This document shows, piece after piece, positions 50,660 to 60,260 of a DNA stretch of 64,000 nucleotides (its first letter is position 1; each line of letters begins with the position of its first letter). A program made the position numbers and the translations under genes. The notes below the pieces were generated by a model, which ran no database searches, was not told where the DNA came from, and saw only the letters and a program-made list of their open reading frames with translations. Where the stretch lies: NCBI RefSeq assembly GCF_014204495.1, contig NZ_JACHLN010000003.1:372001-436000 (forward strand). The letters run 5' to 3'. Origin of the DNA: Sphingomonas kyeonggiensis. Its GTDB lineage: Bacteria > Pseudomonadota > Alphaproteobacteria > Sphingomonadales > Sphingomonadaceae.

Positions 50660-52173
50660 GCTGCGCAATTGTCCCGGATGAAGTCGCGGTGCCTGGGCAT
50701 GTAGGCGGCGCTGTTCGCCACCGCCTCGCGGATATGGGCGAGCCGCGAACGGGTCTCTTCCAGGGGCATGACGTCGGCGACCGGATCATGGCCCGCCGGC
50801 TCCATCAGCTGGCCCAGCATCACCGCGAACCAGCTGGTGTCGTTGAACAGTTCCTCATTCTCGCGGAAGGCGCGGCCATGGCTGCGGAAGACGCGCATCT
50901 TCTCGGCCAGCCGCTCGGGAATCTCCATCGTGCGGCAGTAATTCCAGAAGGGGGAATCGGTGCGCTCGGTCGCGTGGTAATGGAGGACGAGGAAATCGCG
51001 GATCTCCTCGTAATCGGTCTGCATGATCCGGTTGTAGCGATCGATGTCCGCCTGGTTGAAGTCGCGGTCGGGGAACATCGTCAGGAAGCGCGACAGGCCC
51101 GACTGGATCAGCCAGATCGACGTGCTCTCCAGCGGCTCGAGGAAGCCGCCGGACAGACCCATGGCGACGCAGTTCTTGACCCACATGCGGTTGCGGTGGC
51201 CGGTCTTGAACGGGACGGTGCGCGGATCGGCGAGCGGGGCGCCGTCGAGATTGCCGAGCAGGATCGATGTCGCCTCGTCGTCGGACATATAGTCGGACGA
51301 GAAGACATGGCCGTTGCCGATCCGGTGCTGGAGCGGGATGCGCCATTGCCAGCCGGCGGTGTGGGCGGTGGAGCGGGTATAGGGCGTCCAGGCATCGACG
51401 CTCTCGCACGGCACGGCGATCGCGCGGTTGCAGGGCAGCCATTGCGACCAGTCGGTATAGCCGGCCTTGAGCGCCTGCTCGATGATCAGGCCGCGGAAAC
51501 CCGAGCAATCGATGAACAGATCGGCTTCCAGTTCGGTGCCGTCCTCCATCTTCACCGACTGGACGAAGCCGTCCTCGCCCCGGAGATTCACGTCGACGAT
51601 CTTGCCCTCGCGGCGGACCACGCCGAGATCCTCGGCATAGCGGCGGAGGAACTTGGCATAGAGGCCGGCGTCGAAATGATAGGCATAGGCGATGTCGGAG
51701 AGCGGCGAGTTGCCCGCATCGATGCCGCGCATGAACTTGTCGTCGCGCGCCGCCATCGCCTGGAGCGACCATTCGTCGACGTCGGGCGCCTCGCCGAGCT
51801 GGCGCATGCGGAGATAATAGGCGTGGAAGGACACGCCCTTCATGTCGAGCCCGTAGCGGCCGAAGGGATGGAAATAGCGGTGGCCGATCCGCCCCCAGTT
51901 CACGAACTGGATGCCGAGCTTGAAGCTGCCCTTGGTCTCGCGGATGAACTGGTCCTCGTCGAGGCCGAGCATGCGGTTGAAGGTGGCCATCTGGGGGATG
52001 GTCGCCTCGCCGACGCCGATGATGCCGATCTCGTCGCTCTCGACCAGCGTGATCTTCGCATAATCGGGGCCGAGGATGCGCGAGAGCGTGGCGGCGGTCA
52101 TCCAGCCGGCGGTGCCGCCGCCGACGATCAGGATGGAGCGGATGTTGCGATCCGTTGGGTCTTTGTCGGTCAT
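50656..52173 (-). CDS. Flavin-dependent tryptophan halogenase-like protein, paralogue 1
   Basis: 505 aa. The FAD motif GGGTAGW is at about 18-24. The halogenase Lys is present in 'KGSFKLGIQFVNWG' (Lys85), as is the WxWxIP-type block 'GWQWRIPL'; 'FLEPLESTSIWLIQSGL' also matches. The family adds chlorine or bromine to indole rings with FADH2; the natural substrate of the carbohydrate-linked branch is unknown. The gene overlaps paralogue 2 and the GH43 gene by ATGA. Confidence 0.88.
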   Translation of the reverse strand: MTDKDPTDRNIRSILIVGGGTAGWMTAATLSRILGPDYAKITLVESDEIGIIGVGEATIPQMATFNRMLGLDEDQFIRETKGSFKLGIQFVNWGRIGHRYFHPFGRYGLDMKGVSFHAYYLRMRQLGEAPDVDEWSLQAMAARDDKFMRGIDAGNSPLSDIAYAYHFDAGLYAKFLRRYAEDLGVVRREGKIVDVNLRGEDGFVQSVKMEDGTELEADLFIDCSGFRGLIIEQALKAGYTDWSQWLPCNRAIAVPCESVDAWTPYTRSTAHTAGWQWRIPLQHRIGNGHVFSSDYMSDDEATSILLGNLDGAPLADPRTVPFKTGHRNRMWVKNCVAMGLSGGFLEPLESTSIWLIQSGLSRFLTMFPDRDFNQADIDRYNRIMQTDYEEIRDFLVLHYHATERTDSPFWNYCRTMEIPERLAEKMRVFRSHGRAFRENEELFNDTSWFAVMLGQLMEPAGHDPVADVMPLEETRSRLAHIREAVANSAAYMPRHRDFIRDNCAA

Positions 52174-53687
52174 GCGTCGTTCCTTGCGGGCGCGTTGCGC
52201 GCGAGCCATTCCTCGTGGCGGGGCATCGCCCGGGCGGCGCGGGCGAACATCTCGTGGATGCGCGACAGGCTGGTGGCGAGCTTGTCCTCGTCGAGCCCGT
52301 CGACCAGCGGATCCCAGCCGGCGGGGATCACCCCCTGCCCCAGCAGCACCGCGATCCAGCTCGATTCGGCGAACAGCTCGTCCTCGTAGCGGAAGAAGCG
52401 GCCGCGACCCCGGAACAGGGCGAGCTTGCGCTCCAGGCTCTCGGGGATCGCCATCTCGCGGACACGGCGCCACAGGTCGCCGTCCCGGCGCTCATTGGCG
52501 TGGTAGTGGAGGATGATGAAGTCGCGAACCTGCTCCATCTGGGTGTCGGTCAGCCGGTTGAACTCGTCACGCTCCACGGGGGAGAAGCCCGTGTCGGGTA
52601 GCAGCGCCATCAGCTTGTGGATGCCCGCCTGGATCATGTGGATGCTGGTCGATTCCAGTGGCTCGAGGAAGCCGCTGGAGAGCCCGAGCGCGATGCAGTT
52701 CTTCTCCCAGGCGCGCTTGCGGCGCCCGGCCTCGAACTTGAGGATGAAGGGATCGCGCAAGGGCGCGCCGTCAAGGTTCGCCAGCAGCGTCTCGCGGGCT
52801 TCGTCGTCCGAGATATCGGCGCTGCAATAGACATGGCCGTTGCCGACGCGGTGCTGGAGCGGGATGCGCCATTGCCAGCCCGCCTTGTGGGCCGTGCTGC
52901 GAGTGAAGGGGGTGATCTCCGGGCCCGGGCTGGCGCTGGTCACCGCGACGGCGCGGTCGCATTGCAGCCAGTGCGACCAGCTTTCCCAGCCGGTGTGGAG
53001 CGCCTGCTCGATCAGCAGCGCGCGGAAGCCGGTGCAATCGACGAACAGCTCGCCTTCGATCCGGCGATCGCCTTCGAGCACCACCGCCTCGATGAAACCG
53101 TCCGTGGCGCGCAGCGGGACATGGGCGACCTTGCCCTCGATGCGGACGACGCCGCGTTCCTCGGCATAGGTGCGCAGGTACCTGGCATAGAGCGAGGCAT
53201 CGAACTGATAGGCATAGGCCATGCGCGAGAGGATCGAGCCCGGATCCTGGACCGGCGGCTGGTAGCGCCCGGCGGTCATCGCGAGCGCGCAGACATTATA
53301 GTCGTCGATCTCGCGAGCGCGCCCCTCTTCATGGAGCTTGCGCCAGATCTGGTGGAACTTCACGCCCTCGATATCGAAGCCGAACTCGCCGAACGGGTGG
53401 ACATAGCGATGGCCCTCGCGCGTCCAGTCCAGGAACTCGATGCCAAGCTTGATCGTGCCCTGGGTCTTCGCGAGGAAGTCATTCTCGTCGAGACCGAGCA
53501 GCGCGTTGAAGTTGCGGATCGGCGGGATCGTCGCCTCGCCGACGCCGACGGTGCTGATCTGCTCCGATTCCACCAAGGTGACGGAGACCCCGGTGGGAAC
53601 AAGGCGCGAGAGCGCAGCGGCGGCCATCCAGCCGGCGGTGCCGCCGCCGACGATGACGATTTGGCGGATCGGCGCGGGGGCGGTCAT
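52170..53687 (-). CDS. Flavin-dependent tryptophan halogenase-like protein, paralogue 2
   Basis: 505 aa. FAD motif GGGTAGW at about 14-20; catalytic Lys80 in 'TQGTIKLGIEFLDWT'; 'GWQWRIPL' present; 'FLEPLESTSIHMIQAG' present. All halogenase signatures are intact. Overlaps paralogue 3 and paralogue 1 by ATGA. Confidence 0.88.
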   Translation of the reverse strand: MTAPAPIRQIVIVGGGTAGWMAAAALSRLVPTGVSVTLVESEQISTVGVGEATIPPIRNFNALLGLDENDFLAKTQGTIKLGIEFLDWTREGHRYVHPFGEFGFDIEGVKFHQIWRKLHEEGRAREIDDYNVCALAMTAGRYQPPVQDPGSILSRMAYAYQFDASLYARYLRTYAEERGVVRIEGKVAHVPLRATDGFIEAVVLEGDRRIEGELFVDCTGFRALLIEQALHTGWESWSHWLQCDRAVAVTSASPGPEITPFTRSTAHKAGWQWRIPLQHRVGNGHVYCSADISDDEARETLLANLDGAPLRDPFILKFEAGRRKRAWEKNCIALGLSSGFLEPLESTSIHMIQAGIHKLMALLPDTGFSPVERDEFNRLTDTQMEQVRDFIILHYHANERRDGDLWRRVREMAIPESLERKLALFRGRGRFFRYEDELFAESSWIAVLLGQGVIPAGWDPLVDGLDEDKLATSLSRIHEMFARAARAMPRHEEWLARNAPARNDA

Positions 53688-55084
53688 GCGATCAGTCCTT
53701 CGGCGCGGAGGGTGGCGCCATGGTGCGGCATCGCGCGGACCGCGTCGAGGATCAGCGAACGGATGCGGCCGAAATGCTGCGCGAGCGCTTCCTCCGGAAT
53801 GGCATCGGCGAGTGCATCGTGGCGGCGCGGGCGGATGCCCTGGCCGTCGAGCACAGCGATCCAGTCCTCGGCTTCGAACAGCTCCCCGTCATAGAGCGGC
53901 ACGCGGCCCCGGCTCGCGTACAGGTCGAGCTTGTGCTGGAGCGTCTCCGGAACCGGCGCGGTGCGGGCGTGATCCCAGAGCGGTTCACCGGCGCGGCCAT
54001 TTGTCTTGTAGTGGAGGATGGCGAAATCACGGACGCGGTCGGCCTCTTCGGCGGTGAGGCGGTTATATTCGGCGGGCTCGGGGCCGCTCGGGGCGGCGGG
54101 AAGCAAGGCGAGCAGTCGGGCGAGCGCATTCTGGAGGAAGGCGAGGTTCCAGCCGTGGAGCGGCTCGACCAGCGCGGCGGCGGCACCCAGGGCGATGACC
54201 TTGCCGGTCCATGCCCGGGGGCGGTGGCCCTGGACGATCGGGATCGCGTTCGGCTGCTCGGGGAGATGCGCCGAACTGTAGAACAGCGCCCCGCTTTGCC
54301 CGCCGACCAGCGGCACGGTGCGCTGCCAGCCGGCCTCGAAGGCGCCGGCATGGCAATAGGGCGGCGGGATGCCCTCGGCCGGGTTCCAGTTCTCGACCAC
54401 GCGGTTGCAGGGTAGCCATTCGGCCCAGCTTTCCCAGCCGCTGTCGCCGGCGAGCAGCGCGGCCGGTCCGGAGCAATCGAGCCATAGGTCGGCGGTCAGG
54501 CGCGAGCCGTCCTGCAGCTCGACTTCATCGTCGGCAAAGGCGCGGAAGCTGCCGAGAGGCCGCAGGCCAGTGGCGGCGCGCAGCGTCTCGGCCAGACCGG
54601 CGCGGTCGAGGTGCAGGCCATAGCCATAGCTCGACAGGATCGAGCGCGGATCCTCGCTCGGCCGGACGAAGCGGCCCGAGGCGGCGGCGATGGCGGCAAG
54701 CGAGAAATCGGCGAGACGGACGGGCTGACCGATCGCGCGCAGGCGGGCGGCGAGCTGGTGGAAGGCCGTGGTGGCAAGCGGGGCGCCGATCGTGCCGAAG
54801 GGCAGGAACCAGTCCACCTCCCCTGCCCAGCCGGAGCACGCCGTACCGAGCGAGAAGCTGCCGTGCGCGGCGTGCAGGAGCTCGCGTTCGTCAACGCCGT
54901 GATCGGCCAACCAATATGGGAAGTCCGGCAGGCTTGCCTCCGCCGGGCCGAAGGGACCGAGGCTATGGTCCGGGCCTTCGGTGGCGATGATGAAGACCTC
55001 GGTGCGGGGCAGCGCGCGGGTGAGCGCCAGCGCCGCCATCCAGCCGGCGACGCCGGTGCCGACAATGCCGATGCGCGCGATCAT
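53684..55084 (-). CDS. Degenerate halogenase paralogue 3, key catalytic residues missing
   Basis: 466 aa, the shortest of the four. The FAD motif is reduced to 'GIVGTGVAGWM'. The Lys position is Ser78 ('HGSFSLGTA'). The WxWxIP block reads 'GWQRTVPL' and the ExS segment reads 'VEPLHGWNLAFL', so Lys, Trp-x-Trp and the LESTS glutamate are all lost. The fold pattern persists ('DFAILHYKTNGR', 'LDLYASRGRVPLYDGELFEAEDWIAVLDGQG'). It is unlikely to halogenate; a structural or substrate-binding partner of the neighbours is possible. No frameshift, so it is not a pseudogene by reading frame. Confidence 0.85.
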   Translation of the reverse strand: MIARIGIVGTGVAGWMAALALTRALPRTEVFIIATEGPDHSLGPFGPAEASLPDFPYWLADHGVDERELLHAAHGSFSLGTACSGWAGEVDWFLPFGTIGAPLATTAFHQLAARLRAIGQPVRLADFSLAAIAAASGRFVRPSEDPRSILSSYGYGLHLDRAGLAETLRAATGLRPLGSFRAFADDEVELQDGSRLTADLWLDCSGPAALLAGDSGWESWAEWLPCNRVVENWNPAEGIPPPYCHAGAFEAGWQRTVPLVGGQSGALFYSSAHLPEQPNAIPIVQGHRPRAWTGKVIALGAAAALVEPLHGWNLAFLQNALARLLALLPAAPSGPEPAEYNRLTAEEADRVRDFAILHYKTNGRAGEPLWDHARTAPVPETLQHKLDLYASRGRVPLYDGELFEAEDWIAVLDGQGIRPRRHDALADAIPEEALAQHFGRIRSLILDAVRAMPHHGATLRAEGLIA

Positions 55085-56532
55085 GCCGCCATTCCCAGCG
55101 CGGCTTCATGGCTTGGCATCGTGGCGGCCAGCGCGGCGATCTCGGCGCGCATCGCCGCCATGGCGCCGGTGACGCCCGCGCCTCCGGCACGCGGGTCCGG
55201 GTGGTTCGGCGTGACGTGCTGGCCGAGATAGACCGCGAGCCAGCTCGGCTCGAGGAAGGTGCCCTCGCGATACTGGACCACCACGCCACGCTCGCGGAAC
55301 AGCTCGAGCTTGTGGGCGAGCGAGTCCGGCACGGTCATCGCCCGGCAATGGCGCCAGAACTTGGAATCGTCGCGCTGCTGGCAGTGATAGTGGAGGATCA
55401 GGAAATCGCGGACGCGCTCATAGTCGAGCGCCATCAGCCGGTTGAATTCCTGGGCGTCGAGTGGATCCCATGCCTGGGTCGGAAACAGATCGAGCAGCCG
55501 GCCGATCGCGACCTGGATCAGGTGGATCGAGGTGGATTCGAGCGGCTCGAGAAAGCCCGAGGCGAGGCCGATCGCGATCGTGTTGCCCACCCATTGGCGC
55601 CTGCGCTTGCCGGTGACGAAGCGGAGGCGGTTGGGCTCGGCGAGCGGGGCGGCGGGGAGTTGGGCGAGCAGGGTTCCCAGCGCGGCATCGTCGCTGGTGA
55701 AGCCGCTCGAATAGACATGGCCGTTGCCGGTGCGGTGCTGGAGCGGAATGCGCCAGATCCAGCCGCTTTCCTGCGCGGTGGCGCGGGTGAGCGGCGGCAG
55801 CGGGCCGGTGTTGGGACAGGGCAGCGCGATGGCGCGGTCGCACGGCAGCCAGTGCGTCCACTCCTCATAGCCGGCCCTCAGCGCCTGCTCGATCAGCAGG
55901 CCACGGAAGCCCGAGCAATCGACGAACAGGTCCGCTTCCAGCGTCTCGCCGCTTTCGAGGGTGATCGCGCGGACATGGCCGCTCTCGCCGTCCAGCGCGA
56001 CATCGACCACCTTGCCTTCGCGCCGGACGACGCCGCGCGCTTCGGAATAGCCGCGGAGGAACCGGGCGTAGAGGCCCGCATCGAACTGATAGGCATAGTT
56101 GTAGGGATCGCCATCCGGGCGGCGGAAGCGGCCCCGGCGAGCGGCCTGGATCGGCAGCGAATATTCCTCGAACGCCCCTGCCCCTTCGCTCGCCAGCCAT
56201 TGGTGGTGGAAGGGCACGCCGTCTATCGGCGCGCCGAACTCGGCGAAGGGATGGATATAGCTGTCGCCCTTGCAGCCCCAGTCGACGAACTCGATGCCGA
56301 GCTTGTAGGTGCCCTTCGTCGCCGCGAGGAACTCCGCCTCGTCGATGCCGAGCGTGGCGTTGAAATGGCGGATATGCGGGATCGTCGCCTCACCGACGCC
56401 GACCGTGCCGATCTCGGCCGATTCGACCAGCGTGATCGCGAGCGGCGTGCCGGCGAATTTATGCGCGAGCGCGGCGGCGGCCATCCACCCCGCAGTGCCC
56501 CCGCCGACCACGAGTACGCGCCCAATCAGCAT
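55081..56532 (-). CDS. Flavin-dependent tryptophan halogenase-like protein, paralogue 4
   Basis: 483 aa from the ATG at 56532 (MLIGRVLVVGGGTAGW); the frame is open upstream but carries the operator. Catalytic Lys77 in 'TKGTYKLGIEFVDWG'; 'GWIWRIPL' present; 'FLEPLESTSIHLIQVA' present. First gene of the operon, 28 bp after a LacI-type half-site palindrome. Confidence 0.88.
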   Translation of the reverse strand: MLIGRVLVVGGGTAGWMAAAALAHKFAGTPLAITLVESAEIGTVGVGEATIPHIRHFNATLGIDEAEFLAATKGTYKLGIEFVDWGCKGDSYIHPFAEFGAPIDGVPFHHQWLASEGAGAFEEYSLPIQAARRGRFRRPDGDPYNYAYQFDAGLYARFLRGYSEARGVVRREGKVVDVALDGESGHVRAITLESGETLEADLFVDCSGFRGLLIEQALRAGYEEWTHWLPCDRAIALPCPNTGPLPPLTRATAQESGWIWRIPLQHRTGNGHVYSSGFTSDDAALGTLLAQLPAAPLAEPNRLRFVTGKRRRQWVGNTIAIGLASGFLEPLESTSIHLIQVAIGRLLDLFPTQAWDPLDAQEFNRLMALDYERVRDFLILHYHCQQRDDSKFWRHCRAMTVPDSLAHKLELFRERGVVVQYREGTFLEPSWLAVYLGQHVTPNHPDPRAGGAGVTGAMAAMRAEIAALAATMPSHEAALGMAA

Positions 56533-56559
56533 TCTTGCGATGCCCCTCTCCAGCCCGAA

Positions 56560-56573
56560 TGTTAGCGCTCCCG
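56560..56573 (-). promoter_or_regulatory. LacI-type operator TGTTAGCGCTCCCG before the halogenase operon
   Basis: One arm matches the motif well (TGTTAGCGCT); the other is degenerate. It is 28 bp upstream of the paralogue-4 start. Confidence 0.5.
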
Positions 56574-56773
56574 CCGCGAAATCGTCAATCGCCCCGACAG
56601 GCGATTCGAGGCCGATCCGGCCCCTTCGCAGTTGCGAAAATCGTGCCGCAACGCAGCGAAACCGTTGCGAAAACGCCACAAATCCAAGGTTTACATGAAA
56701 GCGTAACAAGACGGCTTGATCTTTCCATAACTCCTACATTAGTTTGGACACAAACAAGAAACGCGCTCGGAAA

Positions 56774-56787
56774 TGATAGCGCTAACA
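56774..56787 (+). promoter_or_regulatory. LacI-type operator TGATAGCGCTAACA before the TonB receptor
   Basis: The closest match to the palindromic consensus TGNTAGCGCTANCA, 19 bp before the receptor ATG. A purine-rich GGAGGGGAGA Shine-Dalgarno follows. Confidence 0.8.
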
Positions 56788-56805
56788 GGGAGGGGAGACA
56801 GCTCG

Positions 56806-59800
56806 ATGCGCAAGCACGATTCTATTCATCACATCGACAGGACTGCCAGGTTCCGCACGGGCGCGTTGCGCGCCGGCGTGTCGGCCGCGGCGCTTGCCTG
56901 CCTTTCGGTAGCGGCACCTGCCTGGGCACAGGACAGCCAGGCCACGGGCACGCCCGCGCCGACGACCAGCGAGACCACCCAGGAAGACACGATCGTCGTC
57001 CAGGGCTATCGCCAGTCGCTGCAGAGCGCGCAGAGCCTCAAGAAGAATTCGGACGTGATCGTCGACTCGGTGACGGCCGAGGACATCGGCGCCCTGCCCG
57101 ACCGCTCGGTCACCGAGACGCTGCAGCGCATCCCCGGCGTCTCGATCAACCGCTTCGCCGCCGGCGTCGATCCCGACCACTTCTCGGTCGAAGGCTCGGG
57201 CGTGGTCGTGCGCGGCCTCACCTATGTCCGCTCGGAGTTCAACGGCCGCGAGGCGTTCACTGCCAATAACGGCCGCTCGCTGAGCTTCGCCGACGTGCCT
57301 TCGGAAATGATGGGCGGCGTCGACGTGTTCAAGTCGCCCTCGGCCGACCGCATCGAAGGCGGCATCGCCGGCGTGGTCAACCTGCGCACGCGCAAGCCCT
57401 TCGACAACAAGAAGGGCCTGGTCGTCGCCGGTTCGCTCGAGGGCAATTACGGCGACTTCGAGAAGAAGTGGACGCCGACCGGCTCGATCATGGTCAGCAA
57501 CCGCTGGGACACGGGGATCGGCGAGATCGGCGTGCTCGCCAACTTCTCCTATTCGCAGCTCAAGAGCCAGTCGGACCGCTTCCAGGTCTCGAGCTTCCGT
57601 ATCCGCAATCTCTATTCGGACGGCGACGTCGTCGACAATGGCGGCACGACGATCAGCAAGCAGGTCTATTTCCCGCGCGGCGCGGTGATGGGCCGCCAGG
57701 AGTTCAATCGCGAGCGCTACGGCTATGCCGGGGCGATCCAGTATCGCAGCAATGACGGCTCGGTGGAGGCCGTCGCCCAGTTCCTGCGCTCCGACGCGCG
57801 CCAGGCCTGGAGCGAGCGCACGATCGAGATCGCGACCGACAACGTCTCGGCCAATGGCGACTCGCGCCGGGTGCCGGGCACCACGCTCGACTTCGACAGC
57901 GACGGCATGTTCGTCAGCGGCACGATCACCGGCCCGACCGGCTGGCGCGGCGACCAGAACACCGGCGCGGCCCGCGTGCCGATGCTCGGCCTGCAGTCGA
58001 ACAACATCCGCCGCGACCATCAGGAGAAGCTCGTCACCGACGATTACGGCTTCAACCTGAAGTGGAACGCGACCGACCGGCTGGGCGTGATCTTCGACTA
58101 TCAGCATGTGAAGTCGACCACCAACGTGCTCGACAACACGCTGTGGAACTCGACCTACCAGAACGCGTCGATCAAGCTGAACGGCTCGGACTTCCCGACG
58201 GTGGCGTTCGTCGCGCCGCAGGTCTGCAACGGCCCCGCCGCGAATTCGCAGAACCCGCCGGGCACCGGCTTCGACTGCAACAGCGCCCAGGCGCTGGGCG
58301 GCTCGGCGAACCCGACCTATTTCGGCGCGGGCCACACCAGCTTCGTCGATCCGTACAACAGTTTCCCGCGCGCGGCGATGGACCATATCGAGCAGAGCAG
58401 CGGCAATTCCGACGCCTTCCGCCTCGACCTCGACTATGCTTTGCCCGAGAACGGCTTCCTCAAGTCGATCCAGGGCGGCATCCGCTATGCCGATCGCGAC
58501 CAGGTCTCGCGCTATTCGCGCTACAACTGGGGCGTGCTCTCGGAGCAGTGGGGCAATAACGGCCCGGTCTGGCTGAGCATGCCGGTGAACGGCAACAACG
58601 CCAACCACACCGACGGCACCGCGAACACGTCCAACTCCGCCTATTATTTCAACAACTTCTTCCGCGGCCAGGTGACCAATCCGCTGGGCGGCGACGGGCG
58701 GCTCTACTATTCGGGCAACACCGCGTCCGACTATGCCGCGATGATCGACTATGCCAACGCGATCTCGCGCGAATGGCAGGCGACCGGTACCTGCGCCGAT
58801 GGCCGCGTGGTCAATGGCGGCTGGAACGCGCTGGCCAATCGCTGCGGCGTCATCCAGGGCACGCCGTTCCTGCCGGACGAGATCAACCCGATCCGCGAGC
58901 GCAACTACGCCGCGTACCTGATGGCGAAGATCGACACCCAGCTGGGCGGGCTGCACCTGACCGGCAATGTCGGCGTGCGCTATACCAAGACCAAGCGCGA
59001 CACCGACGGCTATGTCTCGTTCACCAACACGACGGCCTTCCCGACCGACGCGACCTGTGCCGCGCCGGTGGTGCCGCCGGCGACCCCGTCGCCCTTCTGC
59101 TCGTACAGCATCGCGGACCGCAACGCGGCACGCGCCTTCGTCAACGGCGCGCTGACCCCGTCGCACGTCTCGCTCGACTATACCTACTGGCTGCCGAGCG
59201 TGAACCTGAAGCTCGAGGCGGGCGGCGGCCTCCAGTTCCGCGCCGCCTATTTCAAGGGCGTCTCGCCGCCCCAGACCGGCCTGATCCGCAACTATCTACA
59301 GGCAAACCTGTCGGTGGTGCAGAATGTGGACGCCAACGGCAATCTCGTCCCCGGCAGCTTCCGCTTCCAGGGCGTGACCACCGCGGGCAACCCCTATCTG
59401 AAGCCGGTGGAAGCCGATAACTTCGACCTGACCGCCGAGTGGTATTTCTCGCGGGTCGGCTCGCTGACCGTCTCGGCCTTCTACAAGGTGCTGTCGGGTG
59501 TGGTGACCAACGACACCCGCCGCGTCGACCTGACCAACAACGGCCAGACCTATCCGGTGGTCATCACCACCCCGATCAACGCCACCGAGAAGGGCAAGAT
59601 CAAGGGCGTCGAAGTCAGCTACCAGCAGACCTTCGACTTCCTGCCGGGGCCGCTCAAGGGCCTGGGCCTGCAGGCGAACTACACCTATGTCGACAGCTCG
59701 GGCGTGCCCCAGTCGACCCTGTCCGAGACCGATCCGGACGTGGCCGCCGGCCGCGTGACCACGGTCAACACCTCGCTGCTGCCGCTGCAGGGCCTGTCGA

Positions 59801-60132
59801 AGCACCAGGTGAACATCACCCCGTTCTTCGACTATGGCCCGGTCTCGCTGCGCGCCAGCTACTCGTGGCGTTCGGACTTCCTGCTCACCGTGCGTGACGT
59901 GATCACGCCGAACGACCCGATCATCAACAAGGCGACCGGCCAGCTCGACGCATCGATCTTCTTCGCGGTGACCCCGCAGATCAAGATCGGCGTGCAGGGC
60001 TCGAACCTGACCAACGAGGTTACCCGCACCAATGCGGTGATCTCGAAGATCGGGGGCGGCATCATCGAAGTGCCGCGCGGTTGGTACATGAACGACCGCC
60101 GCTTCGCCGCGATCGCACGCTTCAACTTCTGA
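56806..60132 (+). CDS. TonB-dependent outer-membrane receptor (Xanth-Caul type)
   Basis: 1108 aa from the ATG at 56806 (strong RBS GGAGGGGAGA). The longer open frame begins inside the operator. There is a signal peptide to about AWAQ. The plug region is 'EDTIVVQGYRQSLQSAQSLKKNSDVIVDSVTAEDIGALPDRSVTETLQRIPGVSINR', then 'SRIEGGIAGVVNLRTRKPFD'-like. The 22-stranded barrel ends in '...RFAAIARFNF' with a C-terminal Phe. These receptors take up oligosaccharides, here probably xylo-oligosaccharides or glucuronoxylan fragments. Divergent from the halogenase operon; terminator after the stop. Confidence 0.92.
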   Translation: MRKHDSIHHIDRTARFRTGALRAGVSAAALACLSVAAPAWAQDSQATGTPAPTTSETTQEDTIVVQGYRQSLQSAQSLKKNSDVIVDSVTAEDIGALPDRSVTETLQRIPGVSINRFAAGVDPDHFSVEGSGVVVRGLTYVRSEFNGREAFTANNGRSLSFADVPSEMMGGVDVFKSPSADRIEGGIAGVVNLRTRKPFDNKKGLVVAGSLEGNYGDFEKKWTPTGSIMVSNRWDTGIGEIGVLANFSYSQLKSQSDRFQVSSFRIRNLYSDGDVVDNGGTTISKQVYFPRGAVMGRQEFNRERYGYAGAIQYRSNDGSVEAVAQFLRSDARQAWSERTIEIATDNVSANGDSRRVPGTTLDFDSDGMFVSGTITGPTGWRGDQNTGAARVPMLGLQSNNIRRDHQEKLVTDDYGFNLKWNATDRLGVIFDYQHVKSTTNVLDNTLWNSTYQNASIKLNGSDFPTVAFVAPQVCNGPAANSQNPPGTGFDCNSAQALGGSANPTYFGAGHTSFVDPYNSFPRAAMDHIEQSSGNSDAFRLDLDYALPENGFLKSIQGGIRYADRDQVSRYSRYNWGVLSEQWGNNGPVWLSMPVNGNNANHTDGTANTSNSAYYFNNFFRGQVTNPLGGDGRLYYSGNTASDYAAMIDYANAISREWQATGTCADGRVVNGGWNALANRCGVIQGTPFLPDEINPIRERNYAAYLMAKIDTQLGGLHLTGNVGVRYTKTKRDTDGYVSFTNTTAFPTDATCAAPVVPPATPSPFCSYSIADRNAARAFVNGALTPSHVSLDYTYWLPSVNLKLEAGGGLQFRAAYFKGVSPPQTGLIRNYLQANLSVVQNVDANGNLVPGSFRFQGVTTAGNPYLKPVEADNFDLTAEWYFSRVGSLTVSAFYKVLSGVVTNDTRRVDLTNNGQTYPVVITTPINATEKGKIKGVEVSYQQTFDFLPGPLKGLGLQANYTYVDSSGVPQSTLSETDPDVAAGRVTTVNTSLLPLQGLSKHQVNITPFFDYGPVSLRASYSWRSDFLLTVRDVITPNDPIINKATGQLDASIFFAVTPQIKIGVQGSNLTNEVTRTNAVISKIGGGIIEVPRGWYMNDRRFAAIARFNF

Positions 60133-60151
60133 TCCGAGATACACCCTGCCT

Positions 60152-60189
60152 GGCGCTGCCGGTTTCCAACCGGCGGCGCCTATTTTTTT
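60152..60189 (+). terminator. Intrinsic terminator of the TonB receptor gene
   Basis: Stem GGCGCTGCCGGTT / AACCGGCGGCGCC (arms 60152-60164 and 60168-60180) around a TCC loop, then a TATTTTTTT run. Confidence 0.88.
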
Positions 60190-60260
60190 GGGAAAGCGCC
60201 ATTCGGCGCTTTGCGGCGCCGCCTGGAAATGCGCCCTTTCGCGCATTTCCAAACAGACTC

